Assembly (NCBI GenBank): GCA_945905925.1
Contig: CAMDQN010000033.1
Span: forward strand, 1-52,179
Direction of reading: 5' to 3'
Source: Singulisphaera sp. GP187
GTDB taxonomy: Bacteria > Planctomycetota > Planctomycetia > Gemmatales > Gemmataceae
Length of the DNA: 52,179 nucleotides
Below are positions 17,174-26,716 of this stretch, in pieces. A program made the translations under genes and the position numbers. The stretch's first letter is position 1. Every line of letters starts with the position of its first letter. The notes under the pieces were generated by a model. It ran no database searches, had not been told where the DNA came from, and was given only the letters and a program-made list of their open reading frames with translations.

Positions 17174-17282
17174 TAGCCGCGATGAATTCAGACGAAAGAC
17201 ACAACCAGAACGAACCCAGTGGTTACAAACAGTCTGCTGTCTCGTCTGGTCGTGTCTGTTGTCTGCGTTCGTCGTGCGGCTA
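17174..17282. repeat. Imperfect long inverted repeat upstream of the acyltransferase gene (family I)
   Basis: TAGCCGC (17174-17180) is mirrored by GCGGCTA (17276-17282). The inner arms align imperfectly over about 40 bases (AGACACAACCAGA against TCTGGTCGTGTCT). It begins 3 bases after the ABC permease stop and ends 21 bases before the acyltransferase start. It is probably a diverged palindromic element. Confidence 0.6.
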
Positions 17283-17303
17283 TCCTTCTTGGGGGTCTCC
17301 ATT

Positions 17304-18440
17304 ATGAAGCGATTCGCGTCCCTCGTCGTTCTGCTCTCCCTCACTACGCTCGCACGGACCGACGAGCCGAAGGCGTTCCCGACCGCGAAACACGGCAACG
17401 GCGGACTGAAGTACGTCGAGAAGGTGCCGGTGTTGGTTGTGAAGGGCAAGCCGGCGGAGATGGGCGAGCAATTCGGCAAACTCGCGATCGCAAACGCACC
17501 GGACCTGAACGGACTGCACGAGCAGTTCCTCAAGGACGCGGGGCAGACCAAGTTCTACCCGTTCCTCGAAGGTATGGCGAAGAAGCTCAAGCCGAGTTTC
17601 CCGCCGCACATCCTGACCGAACTCGAATCCGCCGCGAAGATATCGGGCCGCGAAGAAGGGATACTGCTGTTCGCGAACACGGTCGCCGACCTCACGAGCG
17701 GAATGGGGTGTTCCACGATCATCGTGGAGAAGGACCGCAGTAAAACGGGCACACCGATCTTCGGGCGCAACTTCGATTGGATGCCAACGAAGGGCATGAA
17801 CGAGCACACGCTTGTCGTGGTCTACAAAGGCGAAGGCAAGAAAGCGTTCGCGGCGGTGACCGTTAGCCCGATCGCGGGCGTTATCAGCGGCATGAACGAC
17901 GCCGGGTTGTGCGTCACCATCAACGAGATCAGCATCAAGAAGAGCAAGGATAAGCCCGAGTTCAACTGGAAGGGCACGCCGCTGTTACTCACCTTCCGGC
18001 GCGTACTGGAAGAGTGTGGCACCGTGGCCGAAGCCGAGAAGTTCCTACGCAACCTCCCGCGCACTTCTACGTGCTGCATGACGATCTGCGACAAGAACGG
18101 CGGCGCGGTGTTCGAGTTAACGCCCGACAAACTGGAAGTGCGCAGGCACGTGAATGGCGTGTGCTGCTGCACGAACCACTTCCGTAGCGACGCGCTGAGC
18201 GTGACCCAAAAGTGCGAGCGTTACGATGCGCTCTCCCCACTCCAGAACAAGGAAGCGGCGAAACTCGGCGTGAAAGACGTATTCGCGGAACTGGACAAGG
18301 TTCAGCAAGGGAAGAACACGTTGCAATGCATGGTGTTCGAGCCGGGCGAACGTGTGTTGCACCTGGCCTACGGCGCCGGACCCGCGACGAAGATCGCACC
18401 GGTTAAACTGGAGTTGGGGAAGTTCTTCGACACGGAGTGA
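17304..18440 (+). CDS. C45-type autoproteolytic acyltransferase/choloylglycine hydrolase-like protein
   Basis: A predicted Ntn-hydrolase of 378 residues with an N-terminal signal peptide (MKRFASLVVLLSLTTLARTDE). The likely nucleophile is Cys136 in TSGMGCSTIIV, which in this family becomes the N-terminal residue after self-cleavage. Downstream GRNFDWMP, ISGMNDAGLCVTINE and the tail motif CCCTNHF agree with the acyl-CoA:6-aminopenicillanate acyltransferase-like (C45) and choloylglycine hydrolase groups. It probably cleaves or transfers an amide in the periplasm; the natural substrate is unknown. ATG 17304 was chosen because the in-frame upstream extension is repeat sequence. Confidence 0.85.
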   Translation: MKRFASLVVLLSLTTLARTDEPKAFPTAKHGNGGLKYVEKVPVLVVKGKPAEMGEQFGKLAIANAPDLNGLHEQFLKDAGQTKFYPFLEGMAKKLKPSFPPHILTELESAAKISGREEGILLFANTVADLTSGMGCSTIIVEKDRSKTGTPIFGRNFDWMPTKGMNEHTLVVVYKGEGKKAFAAVTVSPIAGVISGMNDAGLCVTINEISIKKSKDKPEFNWKGTPLLLTFRRVLEECGTVAEAEKFLRNLPRTSTCCMTICDKNGGAVFELTPDKLEVRRHVNGVCCCTNHFRSDALSVTQKCERYDALSPLQNKEAAKLGVKDVFAELDKVQQGKNTLQCMVFEPGERVLHLAYGAGPATKIAPVKLELGKFFDTE

Positions 18441-18525
18441 GGCGAGGGAGAGCCAGTTGCAGCTCCGCCAGTGTGAGGCGATTCCCCGCGAAGCCGCAAG
18501 CGACTGCATTAGCGTAAGGTGTCCC

Positions 18526-19629
18526 ATGCCAACCTGTACACTTCAAAGTCTGCTTGCAGCGTTCGACCCCGGACTGCCGCTGGAGCGCGGAAGCACCATC
18601 CCGAACACGTGGTACACATCCCCCGAAGTATACGCGCTCGAGCGGGACGCGGTGTTCGCGCGCTCGTGGCAGATGGTCGGGCGGTGCGAACAGGTGGCGG
18701 AGCCGGGTCAGTTCCTCTCGGCCGATGTCGCGGGCGAACCGGTGCTGGTCGTGCGCAACGAGGACGGCAAACTCAACGCCTTCTTCAACGTGTGCCGACA
18801 CCGTGCCGCCCGCGTGTGTACCGACGAGTGCGGCACCGTCACGAAGCTCCGCTGCCACTACCACGGCTGGACCTATGACCTGAGCGGCAACCTCCGCGGC
18901 GTGCCGGAGTTTGACGGCGTCGAAGGCTTCCTGCGTGAGGGCAACGGGCTGCCGCCGATTGCGGTCGCGGAGTGGGGACCGTTCGTGTGGGTCCACCTGA
19001 CCCCGCCGCACGAAACACTGGAGAGTTTCCTGGGTCCGTTGGTACCTTGGGCGGAAACGCGACACGCTTTCGACGGGCTGAGGTGGTACGCGAGGAAGAG
19101 TTACGACCTCGCATGCAACTGGAAGGTGTACGCCGACAACTACCTCGACGGCGGCTACCACGTGAACACGGTTCACCCGGCGCTGGCGGGCACGCTCGAC
19201 TACCGCGAATACCGCACCGTGCCCGACGGGAACACTGTTCTGCAAAGCGCGCCGACGAAGCCCGCGGACGGCGACGCGGGCCGCACGCGAACCGGCGACG
19301 CGGCCTACTGGTGGCTGTACCCGAACTTCATGCTGAACGCTTACGCCGGCCTGATGGACACAAACCTGATCGTGCCGCTAGGCGCGGACCGGTGCCGCGT
19401 GATCTTCGATCTCTACTTCGCCGAATCGCTGACTGACGACTTCAAGCGGCAGAGTGTGGAAGTGACGGAGCAGGTGCAAGTGGAAGACACCGGCGTGTGC
19501 GAAGAGGTTCAGCGCAACCTGCACAGCCGCAGTTACACGACCGGCCGGTTCAGCGTGAAGCGCGAGAACGGCACCCACCACTTCCACCAGCGGCTTGGAA
19601 GAGTGCTACAGGAAGCGATCCGAGTTTAG
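18526..19629 (+). CDS. Rieske-type aromatic ring-hydroxylating oxygenase, alpha subunit
   Basis: An oxygenase of 367 residues. The Rieske [2Fe-2S] site is C90-x-H92 and C110-x-x-H113 in FFNVCRHRAARVC and LRCHYHGWTYDLSG. The mononuclear iron site shows ADNYLDGGYHVNTVHP, giving H212 and H217 with a bridging Asp nearby. Such enzymes hydroxylate aromatics or demethylate quaternary amines (choline monooxygenase and glycine-betaine demethylase types); the single-subunit form without a beta-subunit gene nearby suits the latter, but this is inference. The start ATG 18526 is preceded by TAAGGT. No reductase or ferredoxin gene is adjacent. Confidence 0.9.
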   Translation: MPTCTLQSLLAAFDPGLPLERGSTIPNTWYTSPEVYALERDAVFARSWQMVGRCEQVAEPGQFLSADVAGEPVLVVRNEDGKLNAFFNVCRHRAARVCTDECGTVTKLRCHYHGWTYDLSGNLRGVPEFDGVEGFLREGNGLPPIAVAEWGPFVWVHLTPPHETLESFLGPLVPWAETRHAFDGLRWYARKSYDLACNWKVYADNYLDGGYHVNTVHPALAGTLDYREYRTVPDGNTVLQSAPTKPADGDAGRTRTGDAAYWWLYPNFMLNAYAGLMDTNLIVPLGADRCRVIFDLYFAESLTDDFKRQSVEVTEQVQVEDTGVCEEVQRNLHSRSYTTGRFSVKRENGTHHFHQRLGRVLQEAIRV

Positions 19630-19632
19630 CGC

Positions 19633-19649
19633 GCGACCCGGAGGGTCGC
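19633..19649. terminator. Short perfect hairpin between Rieske and rarD genes
   Basis: GCGACCC (19633-19639), loop GGA, GGGTCGC (19643-19649), starting 3 bases after the Rieske stop. There is no T-run. It could act as a weak terminator or mRNA-end stabiliser. Confidence 0.45.
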
Positions 19650-19673
19650 CGCGTTGTTCAAGGGGTTCCATTC

Positions 19674-20660
19674 GTGGGTGACGAGTCAGCGGCACAGTTT
19701 CGGTCCGGTCTCGTGTTCGGGCTGGTCGCGTACCTGTGGTGGGGGTTGGTGCCGCTGTACTTCGCCGCGCTCGCAGCGTTCGGCGTGCCGGCGTGGGAGA
19801 TCCTCGCCCACCGCATCGCGTGGTCGCTGCCAATCATGCTAATCCTTACGATGCTCGTCGGGGGCTGGAGCGATATCCGGCGCGTGCTGTCCTCGCGGAA
19901 CCTCATCCTCACGCTACTGCTCTCGTCGTTCCTGCTCGCGCTGAACTGGCTCATCTACATCTACGCGACCGTGACCGAGCGCGTGGTCGAAGCGAGCCTC
20001 GGCTACTACATGATGCCACTCGTGAACGCGACGCTCGCACCCATTTTCCTGAAGGAGAAGTTGCGGTCGGCGCAGTTTCCGGCGCTCGCGCTTGTCTCGA
20101 TCGGTGTGGCAATTCCGTTCGTGTGGAAAGGCAACTTCACCTGGATAGCAGTCGCGCTGCCGATCACGTTCGGGTTCTACGGATTGGTACGGAAGAAGGT
20201 CGCGGTCGAAAGCATGACCGGCCTCACGGTCGAAACGCTTCTTATGCTCCTGCCGTCGCTCGGGTTCCTGTTCTACCTCTCTGCGCACGGTAAGAACCAC
20301 ATGACGCCAACCGACTGGAGCTTGAACGCGCTGATCGCGTTCAGCGGGGTCGTGACCGTCGTACCGCTGCTCACGTTCACGCTCTCACTGCGCCGGTTAC
20401 CACTGCTCGCGATCAGCTTCCTGCAGTTCTTGTCGCCGACGGTGCAAATGCTAATCGCGATCATCTGGCTGGGCGAATCGCTCACACCCGAGCGCGTCGC
20501 CGCGTTCGTCTGCGTGTGGGCCGCGGTGTTGATCTTCATTGCGGACGCACTGTGGCAAGCGCGCCAGAAGCGCCGCGATTCGCTTAGCCTCAGTCCCGCA
20601 GTGGTGAGCGTTGTTACGCCACAATTCGGTGTACTTCCGTCTGCGGTTCCCCACCGGTGA
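19674..20660 (+). CDS. rarD: RarD/EamA family transporter
   Basis: A drug/metabolite-superfamily transporter of 328 residues with about ten helices. Diagnostic RarD features are GLVAYLWWGLVPLYF and AWEILAHRIAWSLPI at the start, then LNWLIYIYAT, EASLGYYMMPL, and FLQFLSPTVQMLIAI near the end. The start is GTG 19674, preceded by AAGGGG at 19660; an upstream frame would run into the Rieske gene. The substrate of RarD proteins is not firmly known (chloramphenicol sensitivity is historical). The last 47 bases overlap the end of the convergent peptidase gene. Confidence 0.9.
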   Translation: MGDESAAQFRSGLVFGLVAYLWWGLVPLYFAALAAFGVPAWEILAHRIAWSLPIMLILTMLVGGWSDIRRVLSSRNLILTLLLSSFLLALNWLIYIYATVTERVVEASLGYYMMPLVNATLAPIFLKEKLRSAQFPALALVSIGVAIPFVWKGNFTWIAVALPITFGFYGLVRKKVAVESMTGLTVETLLMLLPSLGFLFYLSAHGKNHMTPTDWSLNALIAFSGVVTVVPLLTFTLSLRRLPLLAISFLQFLSPTVQMLIAIIWLGESLTPERVAAFVCVWAAVLIFIADALWQARQKRRDSLSLSPAVVSVVTPQFGVLPSAVPHR

Positions 20661-21795
20661 CGTGAACCTTGCTGGCCGCGTCGATGTACACGTCCACTTC
20701 GCTGCGCACGCCGAACTCCGGGAGGTAGATTCCGGGTTCGATGCTGAAGCACGTGCGCGGAATGATGCGCCGGTCCTCACGCGTCTCAAGTCCGTCGATG
20801 TGCGCGCCGTTACCGTGAACCTCCTGCCCGATGTTGTGCCCGGTGCGGTGCGTGAAGAACGCCCCGAAGCCTGCGTCCTCGATCACCGCACGGGTCGCGT
20901 CGTCCACTTCCCAACCGAGCAACGGCTTGCCAATCGCGAATGTGTCCTTCACCTTCTTGATGCCCGCGTCGCGCGCCGCCGCAACGATGTTGAACACCTT
21001 CGTGTACTGCTCCGGCACGGTGTCACCAACGTACGCGACACGCGTGTAGTCCGCGTACACGGCTCGCGGCCTGATCATCTTCGCCCACAGGTCGATGAGC
21101 ACGAACGAGCCGCGTTGAATGGGCGCGTCGGTCGCATTGGCCGTGTCGAAATGTGGATCACCGCTGTGCGGACCAACGCCCACAATCGGCGGGCTGTACG
21201 TCGTCATCCCACTGTCCGCAAAGTGCTTCATGATGCGTGCCTGAACCACGGTTTCCATCACGGAACCGCGCGCCTTGATCTCCGACGCGATGAAGTCGAA
21301 CGCGACATCGTAGGCGTCGCGGCACAGCTTCGCGGCCTCGAAATGCGACTTCTCCTGATCGGCATCCCACACCGCCTCGAACTGCTGAATCAGGTCGCCT
21401 GACGCAACCACGGTGCAACCGAACGACGTCACGAGTTCGATGGTGCCCGCGTCCACGCGACCGATGTACGGGTTCGCGTTCCGCTCGCTGTACTCCATCG
21501 CGACGCGATTCGCGCCAGACACAAGCGACCCGACACCGGCTTCGAGGTCTTGCCACTTGCGGTACATGGTCTTGTTCGCGCCCGGCAAATGGTCGAGCGA
21601 GGACGGCTCGATCGCGTGTACCAGCTTTTTGGGTTCGCCGCTGGCCGGCACGAAGTAGAACCACCGTCGCGACAGCTTCGGGTTCACGTCGGCAACGCGC
21701 TGCGCGAGCAGGTTAATGCCGCGAAAGTCGTAGAGCAGCCAGCCATCGAACCCGGCTTCGCGGATCGCGGCTTGGACGGCAGACAGGTCGAACAT
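20614..21795 (-). CDS. M24 family metallopeptidase (Xaa-Pro aminopeptidase-like)
   Basis: A protein of 393 residues. The creatinase-like N-terminal domain (1-155) begins MFDLSAVQAAIREAGFDGWLL. The pita-bread catalytic domain holds all five metal ligands: Asp in VLIDLWAK, Asp in VYADYTRVAYVG, His in HRTGHNIGQEVHG, Glu in SIEPGIY, and Glu in RSEVDVYI. It should remove N-terminal residues preceding proline, or cleave a small amide. It is convergent with rarD, overlapping it by 47 bases. Upstream lies a long palindromic repeat, so its promoter probably lies within or before that element. Confidence 0.92.
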   Translation of the reverse strand: MFDLSAVQAAIREAGFDGWLLYDFRGINLLAQRVADVNPKLSRRWFYFVPASGEPKKLVHAIEPSSLDHLPGANKTMYRKWQDLEAGVGSLVSGANRVAMEYSERNANPYIGRVDAGTIELVTSFGCTVVASGDLIQQFEAVWDADQEKSHFEAAKLCRDAYDVAFDFIASEIKARGSVMETVVQARIMKHFADSGMTTYSPPIVGVGPHSGDPHFDTANATDAPIQRGSFVLIDLWAKMIRPRAVYADYTRVAYVGDTVPEQYTKVFNIVAAARDAGIKKVKDTFAIGKPLLGWEVDDATRAVIEDAGFGAFFTHRTGHNIGQEVHGNGAHIDGLETREDRRIIPRTCFSIEPGIYLPEFGVRSEVDVYIDAASKVHVTGGEPQTEVHRIVA

Positions 21796-21819
21796 GGTAG
21801 TTCCTCGCGCGACGAAGAT

Positions 21820-21942
21820 ACCAGGGCCTCACGACCCTGGCTACAAGACAGTCGCTCTTCCAGGGCTGAACACCAAACGTCTGGTGTTGTCTTAGCCCCG
21901 GATGGGGCGGCTGTCTTGTAGCCAGGGTCGTGAGACCCTGGT
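21820..21942. repeat. Palindromic repeat (family D), 32-bp arms
   Basis: Arms 21820-21851 and 21911-21942 are reverse complements at 31 of 32 positions; each contains CACGACCCTGGCTACAAGAC. The loop (21852-21910) carries a smaller stem, AACACCAAACG against GTCTGGTGTTG. It sits between two divergent genes (peptidase start 21795, cytochrome start 22038), so it may affect both promoters. Confidence 0.92.
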
Positions 21943-22037
21943 TCCCTGGCGCGAATGCTGTTTCCACTTGCGAGTGCCGGCGCCATCCCGATAATCAACT
22001 ACGCTCACAACCCTCCTACCACAAGCCTGCCAAACCT

Positions 22038-25000
22038 ATGCGATACCGCTACTTCTTCGTCGCGCTCGCCGCGTTCGTCTCGGCGCCGGCTGCCTTCGCT
22101 GTCGAACCGGCCGACCTGAAACCGGGACTCGTCGCAACATACAGCGACGTGAGAGGCGCCGCTTCGCCCTCGGTTACACGCTTGGAATCGACGGTCGCGC
22201 TCACGCTCGCGTCGAAAACTGAGACGCCACACCCGGCTCTCGAAACCGGCGGGCTGATGACGTGGAAAGGCCACATCAACATCACACGCCGCGGGTCGTA
22301 CACATTCTCAGGCACCGTGCGCGGCGGACGCCTCGTCGTGAAGGTCGGCGGGAAGGAAGTGCTGGACGCGAGTTCTCCCGGCGAACCGGTCGTGAATAAG
22401 ACTGGCCCGGAAACCGCGTCCGAGGGCGGTGTGGAGACGTTTGAAGCGACGTTCACGCGCGTCATGAGCGACACCGGCTCGCGCGTCGAACTCTTCTGGC
22501 AAGGCGCGAGTTTCATCAAGGAGCCAGTGCCGGCGCAGTTCCTCGGGCACCTCGCGAAAGACCGCCCGAAGCAGTTCGCCACCGACAACGCGCTCGCACA
22601 CGGGCGATTCAAGTTCGAGGAACTCGCGTGCGCGAAATGCCACAAGCCCACCGCGAACGACGCGATGGCGAAGACCCTCGTCGAACATGGAGCACCAAAC
22701 CTCACGGATATCGCGAAGCGTGCCTACCCGGGTTGGATCTACACCTGGCTCGACGACCCCTCGAAGCTCCGCGCGCACACCACCATGCCGCGCACATTCG
22801 GCAGCGACGACGCGGGCGCCGCTGAACGATTCGCGGTCACGCAATACCTCGTCTCGCTTTCGGGCAAGCCGCTCGACGTGTACAAACTCCCCAACGTGGC
22901 GCCTAACGACATCAAGCAGAGCATGGACCGCGGGCGCATCCTCTACAGCGCGACTGGGTGCGCCACGTGTCACTCGGACCCACTTCCCAAAAAGAAGATG
23001 GACGACGAGGAAAAGGAACCGCTCGCCCCTGCCGATTACGTCTACGGCTTAGGCACGCTGAGCGGCCCGACGCCGAAGTACAATCTCGGCGGACTTGGCA
23101 GCAAGTTCCGCCCGGAAACGCTCGCGGCGTACCTTCAGAACCCGCTGAAGACGAACCCACACGGGCGGATGCCGAACATGAACCTCAGCGCCGCCGAAGC
23201 TACCGACATCGCGCGATACCTGTGCCGCGTGCCAGACGAAAACGTGACGCCGGACGCGGTTCCGAATCCGAAATTGACCGCGCTCGAACTCGGCAAGAAA
23301 GTCTACGAAGAACACTTTGGCGCGAAGGCGCGGGACGAAATCACGGCTCTGGAGAAACTGCCCGCGGACAAGCAGTGGGCCGAACTCGGACGCACGCTCT
23401 CCGACGTGAAGGGTTGCATCAACTGCCACACGATCGAAGTCGGCGGGAAGGCACGCAAACCGCTTGACGCGTTCCCCTCAATGGCTGACATCAAGAAAGC
23501 AGGTGAGAAGGGTTGTATCGACGTGCGCCCGGACGCCGCGAAGGTGGCCCGCTACCCGCTCGCGCCGACCGAACGCGAAGCCCTGCTCGCGTTCGTGAAG
23601 GACGGCTTCACCGGGGCCGGTTCACCTGCGCCTGCCTACCAATCGCGGGTCGCGTTGCGGCGATTCAACTGTCTCAACTGCCACGCACGCGATGGCGAAG
23701 GCGGCATCCCTACCGAACTCGCGGACCAGATGCGGCTACTGGAAAAGGCCGAGAACGCGGACGACGTCCGCCCGCCCGTACTAACCGGCGTCGGCCACAA
23801 GACACGCACGAGTTGGCTGAAGGCCGTTCTCACGCAAAGCGGACGCGCCCGACCTTGGATGCAGTTGCGAATGCCCCAGTACGGTGAGCCGAACGTCGGG
23901 TTCCTGCCGGAGGCAATCGCGTCACTTGAAGGAACAGTGACCGACGACAAGGTACATGTGGTCGATCGCACCGCCGCGAAGCTCGCCGCGGGCCGCACCA
24001 TCATCGGTAAGGGAGGGCTTGGGTGCATCTCGTGTCACGACATCGGCGGCGTCGCGAACACCGGCACGCGCGGCCCGGACCTCGCCACGATCAACCAGCG
24101 CGTGCGCTACGAGTGGTACGAGCGATGGTTAAGTCAACCCCTTCGCATGGCCCCCGGTACGCGAATGCCGCAAGCGTTCGTGGACGGCAAATCGACGCTC
24201 ACGAATGCATTCAACGGTAGCCCGCACCTGCAAGCCGAAGCGATGTGGGCCTACCTCGCACTCGGTCCGGGGCTGCCACTACCCGACGGACTCGAACCAC
24301 CGAAGGGGCTTGTAATCGCGGTGAAGGACCGGCCGGAGGTGTTGCGCACTTTCATGCCGGACGCCGGCGCGAAGGCCATCGCGGTCGGCTATCCCGGATA
24401 CGTCTCGATCGCGTTCAGCGCCGATCAGTGCCGCACCGCGTACGCGTGGGGCGGGAACTTCCTCGACGCTTCACCTGTATGGAACAATCGCGGCGGCGCA
24501 CCGGCGAAGTTGCTCGGACAGAAGTTCTGGACCGCTGCGCCCGGGCACCCGTGGGGGCTGACCAAGAGCGGAATCGCGCCGCCGGACTTCCTCTTGCGCG
24601 CGAACAACCCCGCGTTCGGGCTTCCGCTGCCGCTCGAACCGGCCCGCATCTACGACGGTCCGATGGCGGTGAAGTTCGACGGGTACAGTCTCGACAAGGA
24701 CGGCAAGCCGACGTTCAAGTACCGTCTCGACGAGACGTTCAAGGGGCCGGAACTCGCGGTCGCCGAGACGCCATTCCCACTCAAGGGATTGCTCGCGACC
24801 GGCCTCGGCCGCAAGTTCGAGGTAACAATTCCGGGCAACACACAAACTTGGTTCCTCGCGGGTTCGACGAGCAAGGAACCACGTATCTACGACGCAACCG
24901 GCAAAGCAAGCAAGCTCGACCTGAAGGCCGAAGAGGTGAGCGTTTCGGCTGTGGGCGCGCGTGTTGTGCTCCCAGGCGACACCGACCGCGCGACGCTGAT

Positions 25001-25178
25001 CGAAGCCGCCGGCGCGCCCGCCGGAAGCACATGGCGATTCGTACCGACCAAGAGCGGGTGGCTCGCGGTTCTGAAGCTCCCCGAAGCGAAGACCGAGCAG
25101 AAGGCCGCGTTCACGCTCAACCTGTGGGCGCTGCCGAAAGACGACGACACACTGCTGAAGGATTTGTTCGGCCAGTAG
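22038..25178 (+). CDS. PA14-like/multi-heme cytochrome c protein (five CxxCH motifs)
   Basis: An exported protein of 1046 residues. The signal peptide MRYRYFFVALAAFVSAPAAF is followed by a PA14-like beta domain (about 30-160, with HINITRRGSYTFSGTVRGGR). Five heme c sites follow: CAKCH (198), CATCH (308), CINCH, CLNCH and CISCH, each in a cytochrome c-like segment with nearby methionines such as RMPNMNLS, LRMPQYG and GTRMPQAF as possible axial ligands. The last 350 residues hold no heme motif. It probably passes electrons in the periplasm, coupled to a sugar or alcohol dehydrogenase. ATG 22038 was chosen because upstream frame is repeat-derived. No redox partner gene is adjacent. Confidence 0.85.
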   Translation: MRYRYFFVALAAFVSAPAAFAVEPADLKPGLVATYSDVRGAASPSVTRLESTVALTLASKTETPHPALETGGLMTWKGHINITRRGSYTFSGTVRGGRLVVKVGGKEVLDASSPGEPVVNKTGPETASEGGVETFEATFTRVMSDTGSRVELFWQGASFIKEPVPAQFLGHLAKDRPKQFATDNALAHGRFKFEELACAKCHKPTANDAMAKTLVEHGAPNLTDIAKRAYPGWIYTWLDDPSKLRAHTTMPRTFGSDDAGAAERFAVTQYLVSLSGKPLDVYKLPNVAPNDIKQSMDRGRILYSATGCATCHSDPLPKKKMDDEEKEPLAPADYVYGLGTLSGPTPKYNLGGLGSKFRPETLAAYLQNPLKTNPHGRMPNMNLSAAEATDIARYLCRVPDENVTPDAVPNPKLTALELGKKVYEEHFGAKARDEITALEKLPADKQWAELGRTLSDVKGCINCHTIEVGGKARKPLDAFPSMADIKKAGEKGCIDVRPDAAKVARYPLAPTEREALLAFVKDGFTGAGSPAPAYQSRVALRRFNCLNCHARDGEGGIPTELADQMRLLEKAENADDVRPPVLTGVGHKTRTSWLKAVLTQSGRARPWMQLRMPQYGEPNVGFLPEAIASLEGTVTDDKVHVVDRTAAKLAAGRTIIGKGGLGCISCHDIGGVANTGTRGPDLATINQRVRYEWYERWLSQPLRMAPGTRMPQAFVDGKSTLTNAFNGSPHLQAEAMWAYLALGPGLPLPDGLEPPKGLVIAVKDRPEVLRTFMPDAGAKAIAVGYPGYVSIAFSADQCRTAYAWGGNFLDASPVWNNRGGAPAKLLGQKFWTAAPGHPWGLTKSGIAPPDFLLRANNPAFGLPLPLEPARIYDGPMAVKFDGYSLDKDGKPTFKYRLDETFKGPELAVAETPFPLKGLLATGLGRKFEVTIPGNTQTWFLAGSTSKEPRIYDATGKASKLDLKAEEVSVSAVGARVVLPGDTDRATLIEAAGAPAGSTWRFVPTKSGWLAVLKLPEAKTEQKAAFTLNLWALPKDDDTLLKDLFGQ

Positions 25179-25198
25179 CAGAAGACAGTTCCCGCTGA

Positions 25199-25254
25199 TA
25201 GCCGCAAGCCGGAGGCGGGCGCGAACGGTCGCGCTCGCCTCCGGCTTGCGGCTA
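25199..25254. repeat. Palindromic repeat family A, copy 2
   Basis: Arms TAGCCGCAAGCCGGAGGCG (25199-25217) and its exact reverse complement (25236-25254) around an 18-base loop. It lies between the cytochrome stop and the nucleoside transporter start, and may end the cytochrome transcript. Confidence 0.93.
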
Positions 25255-25279
25255 ACCTCTCGACAATTCAGGTTGAACC

Positions 25280-26710
25280 ATGCTCGCGCCTGCGCCCCAA
25301 TCGACCACCACCGACACAGCCGCAACAGATACCGCACAGCCAGAAGTCGCGCTGCCGCCCACTCCGTGGAAGTGGCGGCTCCTCATCCTCGGTGCGGTGG
25401 CGCTCGTCGGCGCGGTCGCGTACTTCGGGCGGATGGCGGTCGCGGACCGGCCCGAGATCGCGTACCGCGTTCAAGCGAGTTGCGGCGTAATCTGCTTCCT
25501 CGGTGTCGCGGCGTTCTTCTCGAAGAGCCTGCAATCGGTCAGTCGCAAGACGATGCTATGGGGCATCGGGTTGCAGTTCGCGCTCGCGGTCGCAGTCCTC
25601 AACTCGGAAAGCGTGCGGAGCGTGTTCGAGGCGGTAGGTGTCGGGATCAAGGCGCTCATCGCCGCGTCCGACAAAGGCGCGGAATTTGTTTTCGGTAACC
25701 TCGCCCGGCCCGACCACATGGCCAAGGTGTTCGGCGACAACTTCCTGTTCTGCTTCGCGTTCAAGGCGCTTCCGCCGATCATCTTCATCTCGTCGTTGTT
25801 CAGCGTCCTCTATTATCTCGGCGTGTTGCAACTCTTCGTGCGAGTCATGGCGCGCATCATGATGTACCTGATGGGCACGAGCGGAGCGGAAACGCTCTCG
25901 GTCTCAGCGAACGTGTTCATGGGTCAGACCGAAGCGCCGCTGATCGTGAAGCCATTCATCCCGAAGATGACGCGCTCGGAGTTGCTCGCGCTCATGGCCA
26001 GCGGGATGGCGCACATCTCCGGTGGGATGATGGCGATCTACATTTCCGTGTACGGCGCCGACCCAGTGTCGATCCTCTGCACGTGCGTGATGGCGTGCCC
26101 GTGCAGCCTCTACCTCACGAAGCTGATCTATCCCGAGGCCGGCAAGCCCGTGACGATGGGCGCGGCGCCGATTGCCGTTGAAACGCCGTATGTGAACGTG
26201 ATCGACGCCGCCGCGGCCGGCGTGAAAGACGGGCTGTTGCTCGCGATGAACGTGGCCGCGATGCTCATCGCGTTCATCGCCTTCATCGCGCTGTTCGACA
26301 TCATCCTCGGCGGCATCTACACCGGGTTGACGCTCGAAAAGATCTTCGGCACGCTGTTCGCGCCGGTTGCATTCTTGCTCGGCGTCGATCCGTCGGAGTG
26401 CGACAAGGTGGGATCGCTACTCGGCATTAAACTCGCCGCGAACGAACACGTCGCGTACCTGACGCTCGCGGGGAAACTCCCGCACACAGAGCACTACACC
26501 ACACTTTCGCCGCGCTCGAAGATTCTCGCGGTCTACGCGCTGACCGGGTTCGCGAATTTCGCGTCGGTGGGCATTCAGCTCGGCGGCATCGGCGCGATGG
26601 CGCCCGGGCGCCGCGCCGACCTCGCGAAGCTCGGCATGAAGGCGCTGTTCATCGGCTTCCTCGCCACGCTCATCAACGCGGCGATCGCGGGGATGCTGAT
26701 GAAGATTTGA
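25280..26710 (+). CDS. CNT (NupC) family nucleoside transporter
   Basis: A concentrative nucleoside transporter-like protein of 476 residues with about ten helices. Diagnostic stretches are FMGQTEAPLIVKPFI, GMAHISGGMMAIYISVYG, and VYALTGFANFASVGIQ near the C-terminus, all conserved in CNT proteins as nucleoside- and sodium/proton-contacting regions. An N-terminal tail of about 30 polar residues precedes the first helix. It should import nucleosides with sodium or protons. The gene is single, between palindromic repeats; a strong hairpin follows it. Confidence 0.92.
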   Translation: MLAPAPQSTTTDTAATDTAQPEVALPPTPWKWRLLILGAVALVGAVAYFGRMAVADRPEIAYRVQASCGVICFLGVAAFFSKSLQSVSRKTMLWGIGLQFALAVAVLNSESVRSVFEAVGVGIKALIAASDKGAEFVFGNLARPDHMAKVFGDNFLFCFAFKALPPIIFISSLFSVLYYLGVLQLFVRVMARIMMYLMGTSGAETLSVSANVFMGQTEAPLIVKPFIPKMTRSELLALMASGMAHISGGMMAIYISVYGADPVSILCTCVMACPCSLYLTKLIYPEAGKPVTMGAAPIAVETPYVNVIDAAAAGVKDGLLLAMNVAAMLIAFIAFIALFDIILGGIYTGLTLEKIFGTLFAPVAFLLGVDPSECDKVGSLLGIKLAANEHVAYLTLAGKLPHTEHYTTLSPRSKILAVYALTGFANFASVGIQLGGIGAMAPGRRADLAKLGMKALFIGFLATLINAAIAGMLMKI

Positions 26711-26716
26711 CCCCTT

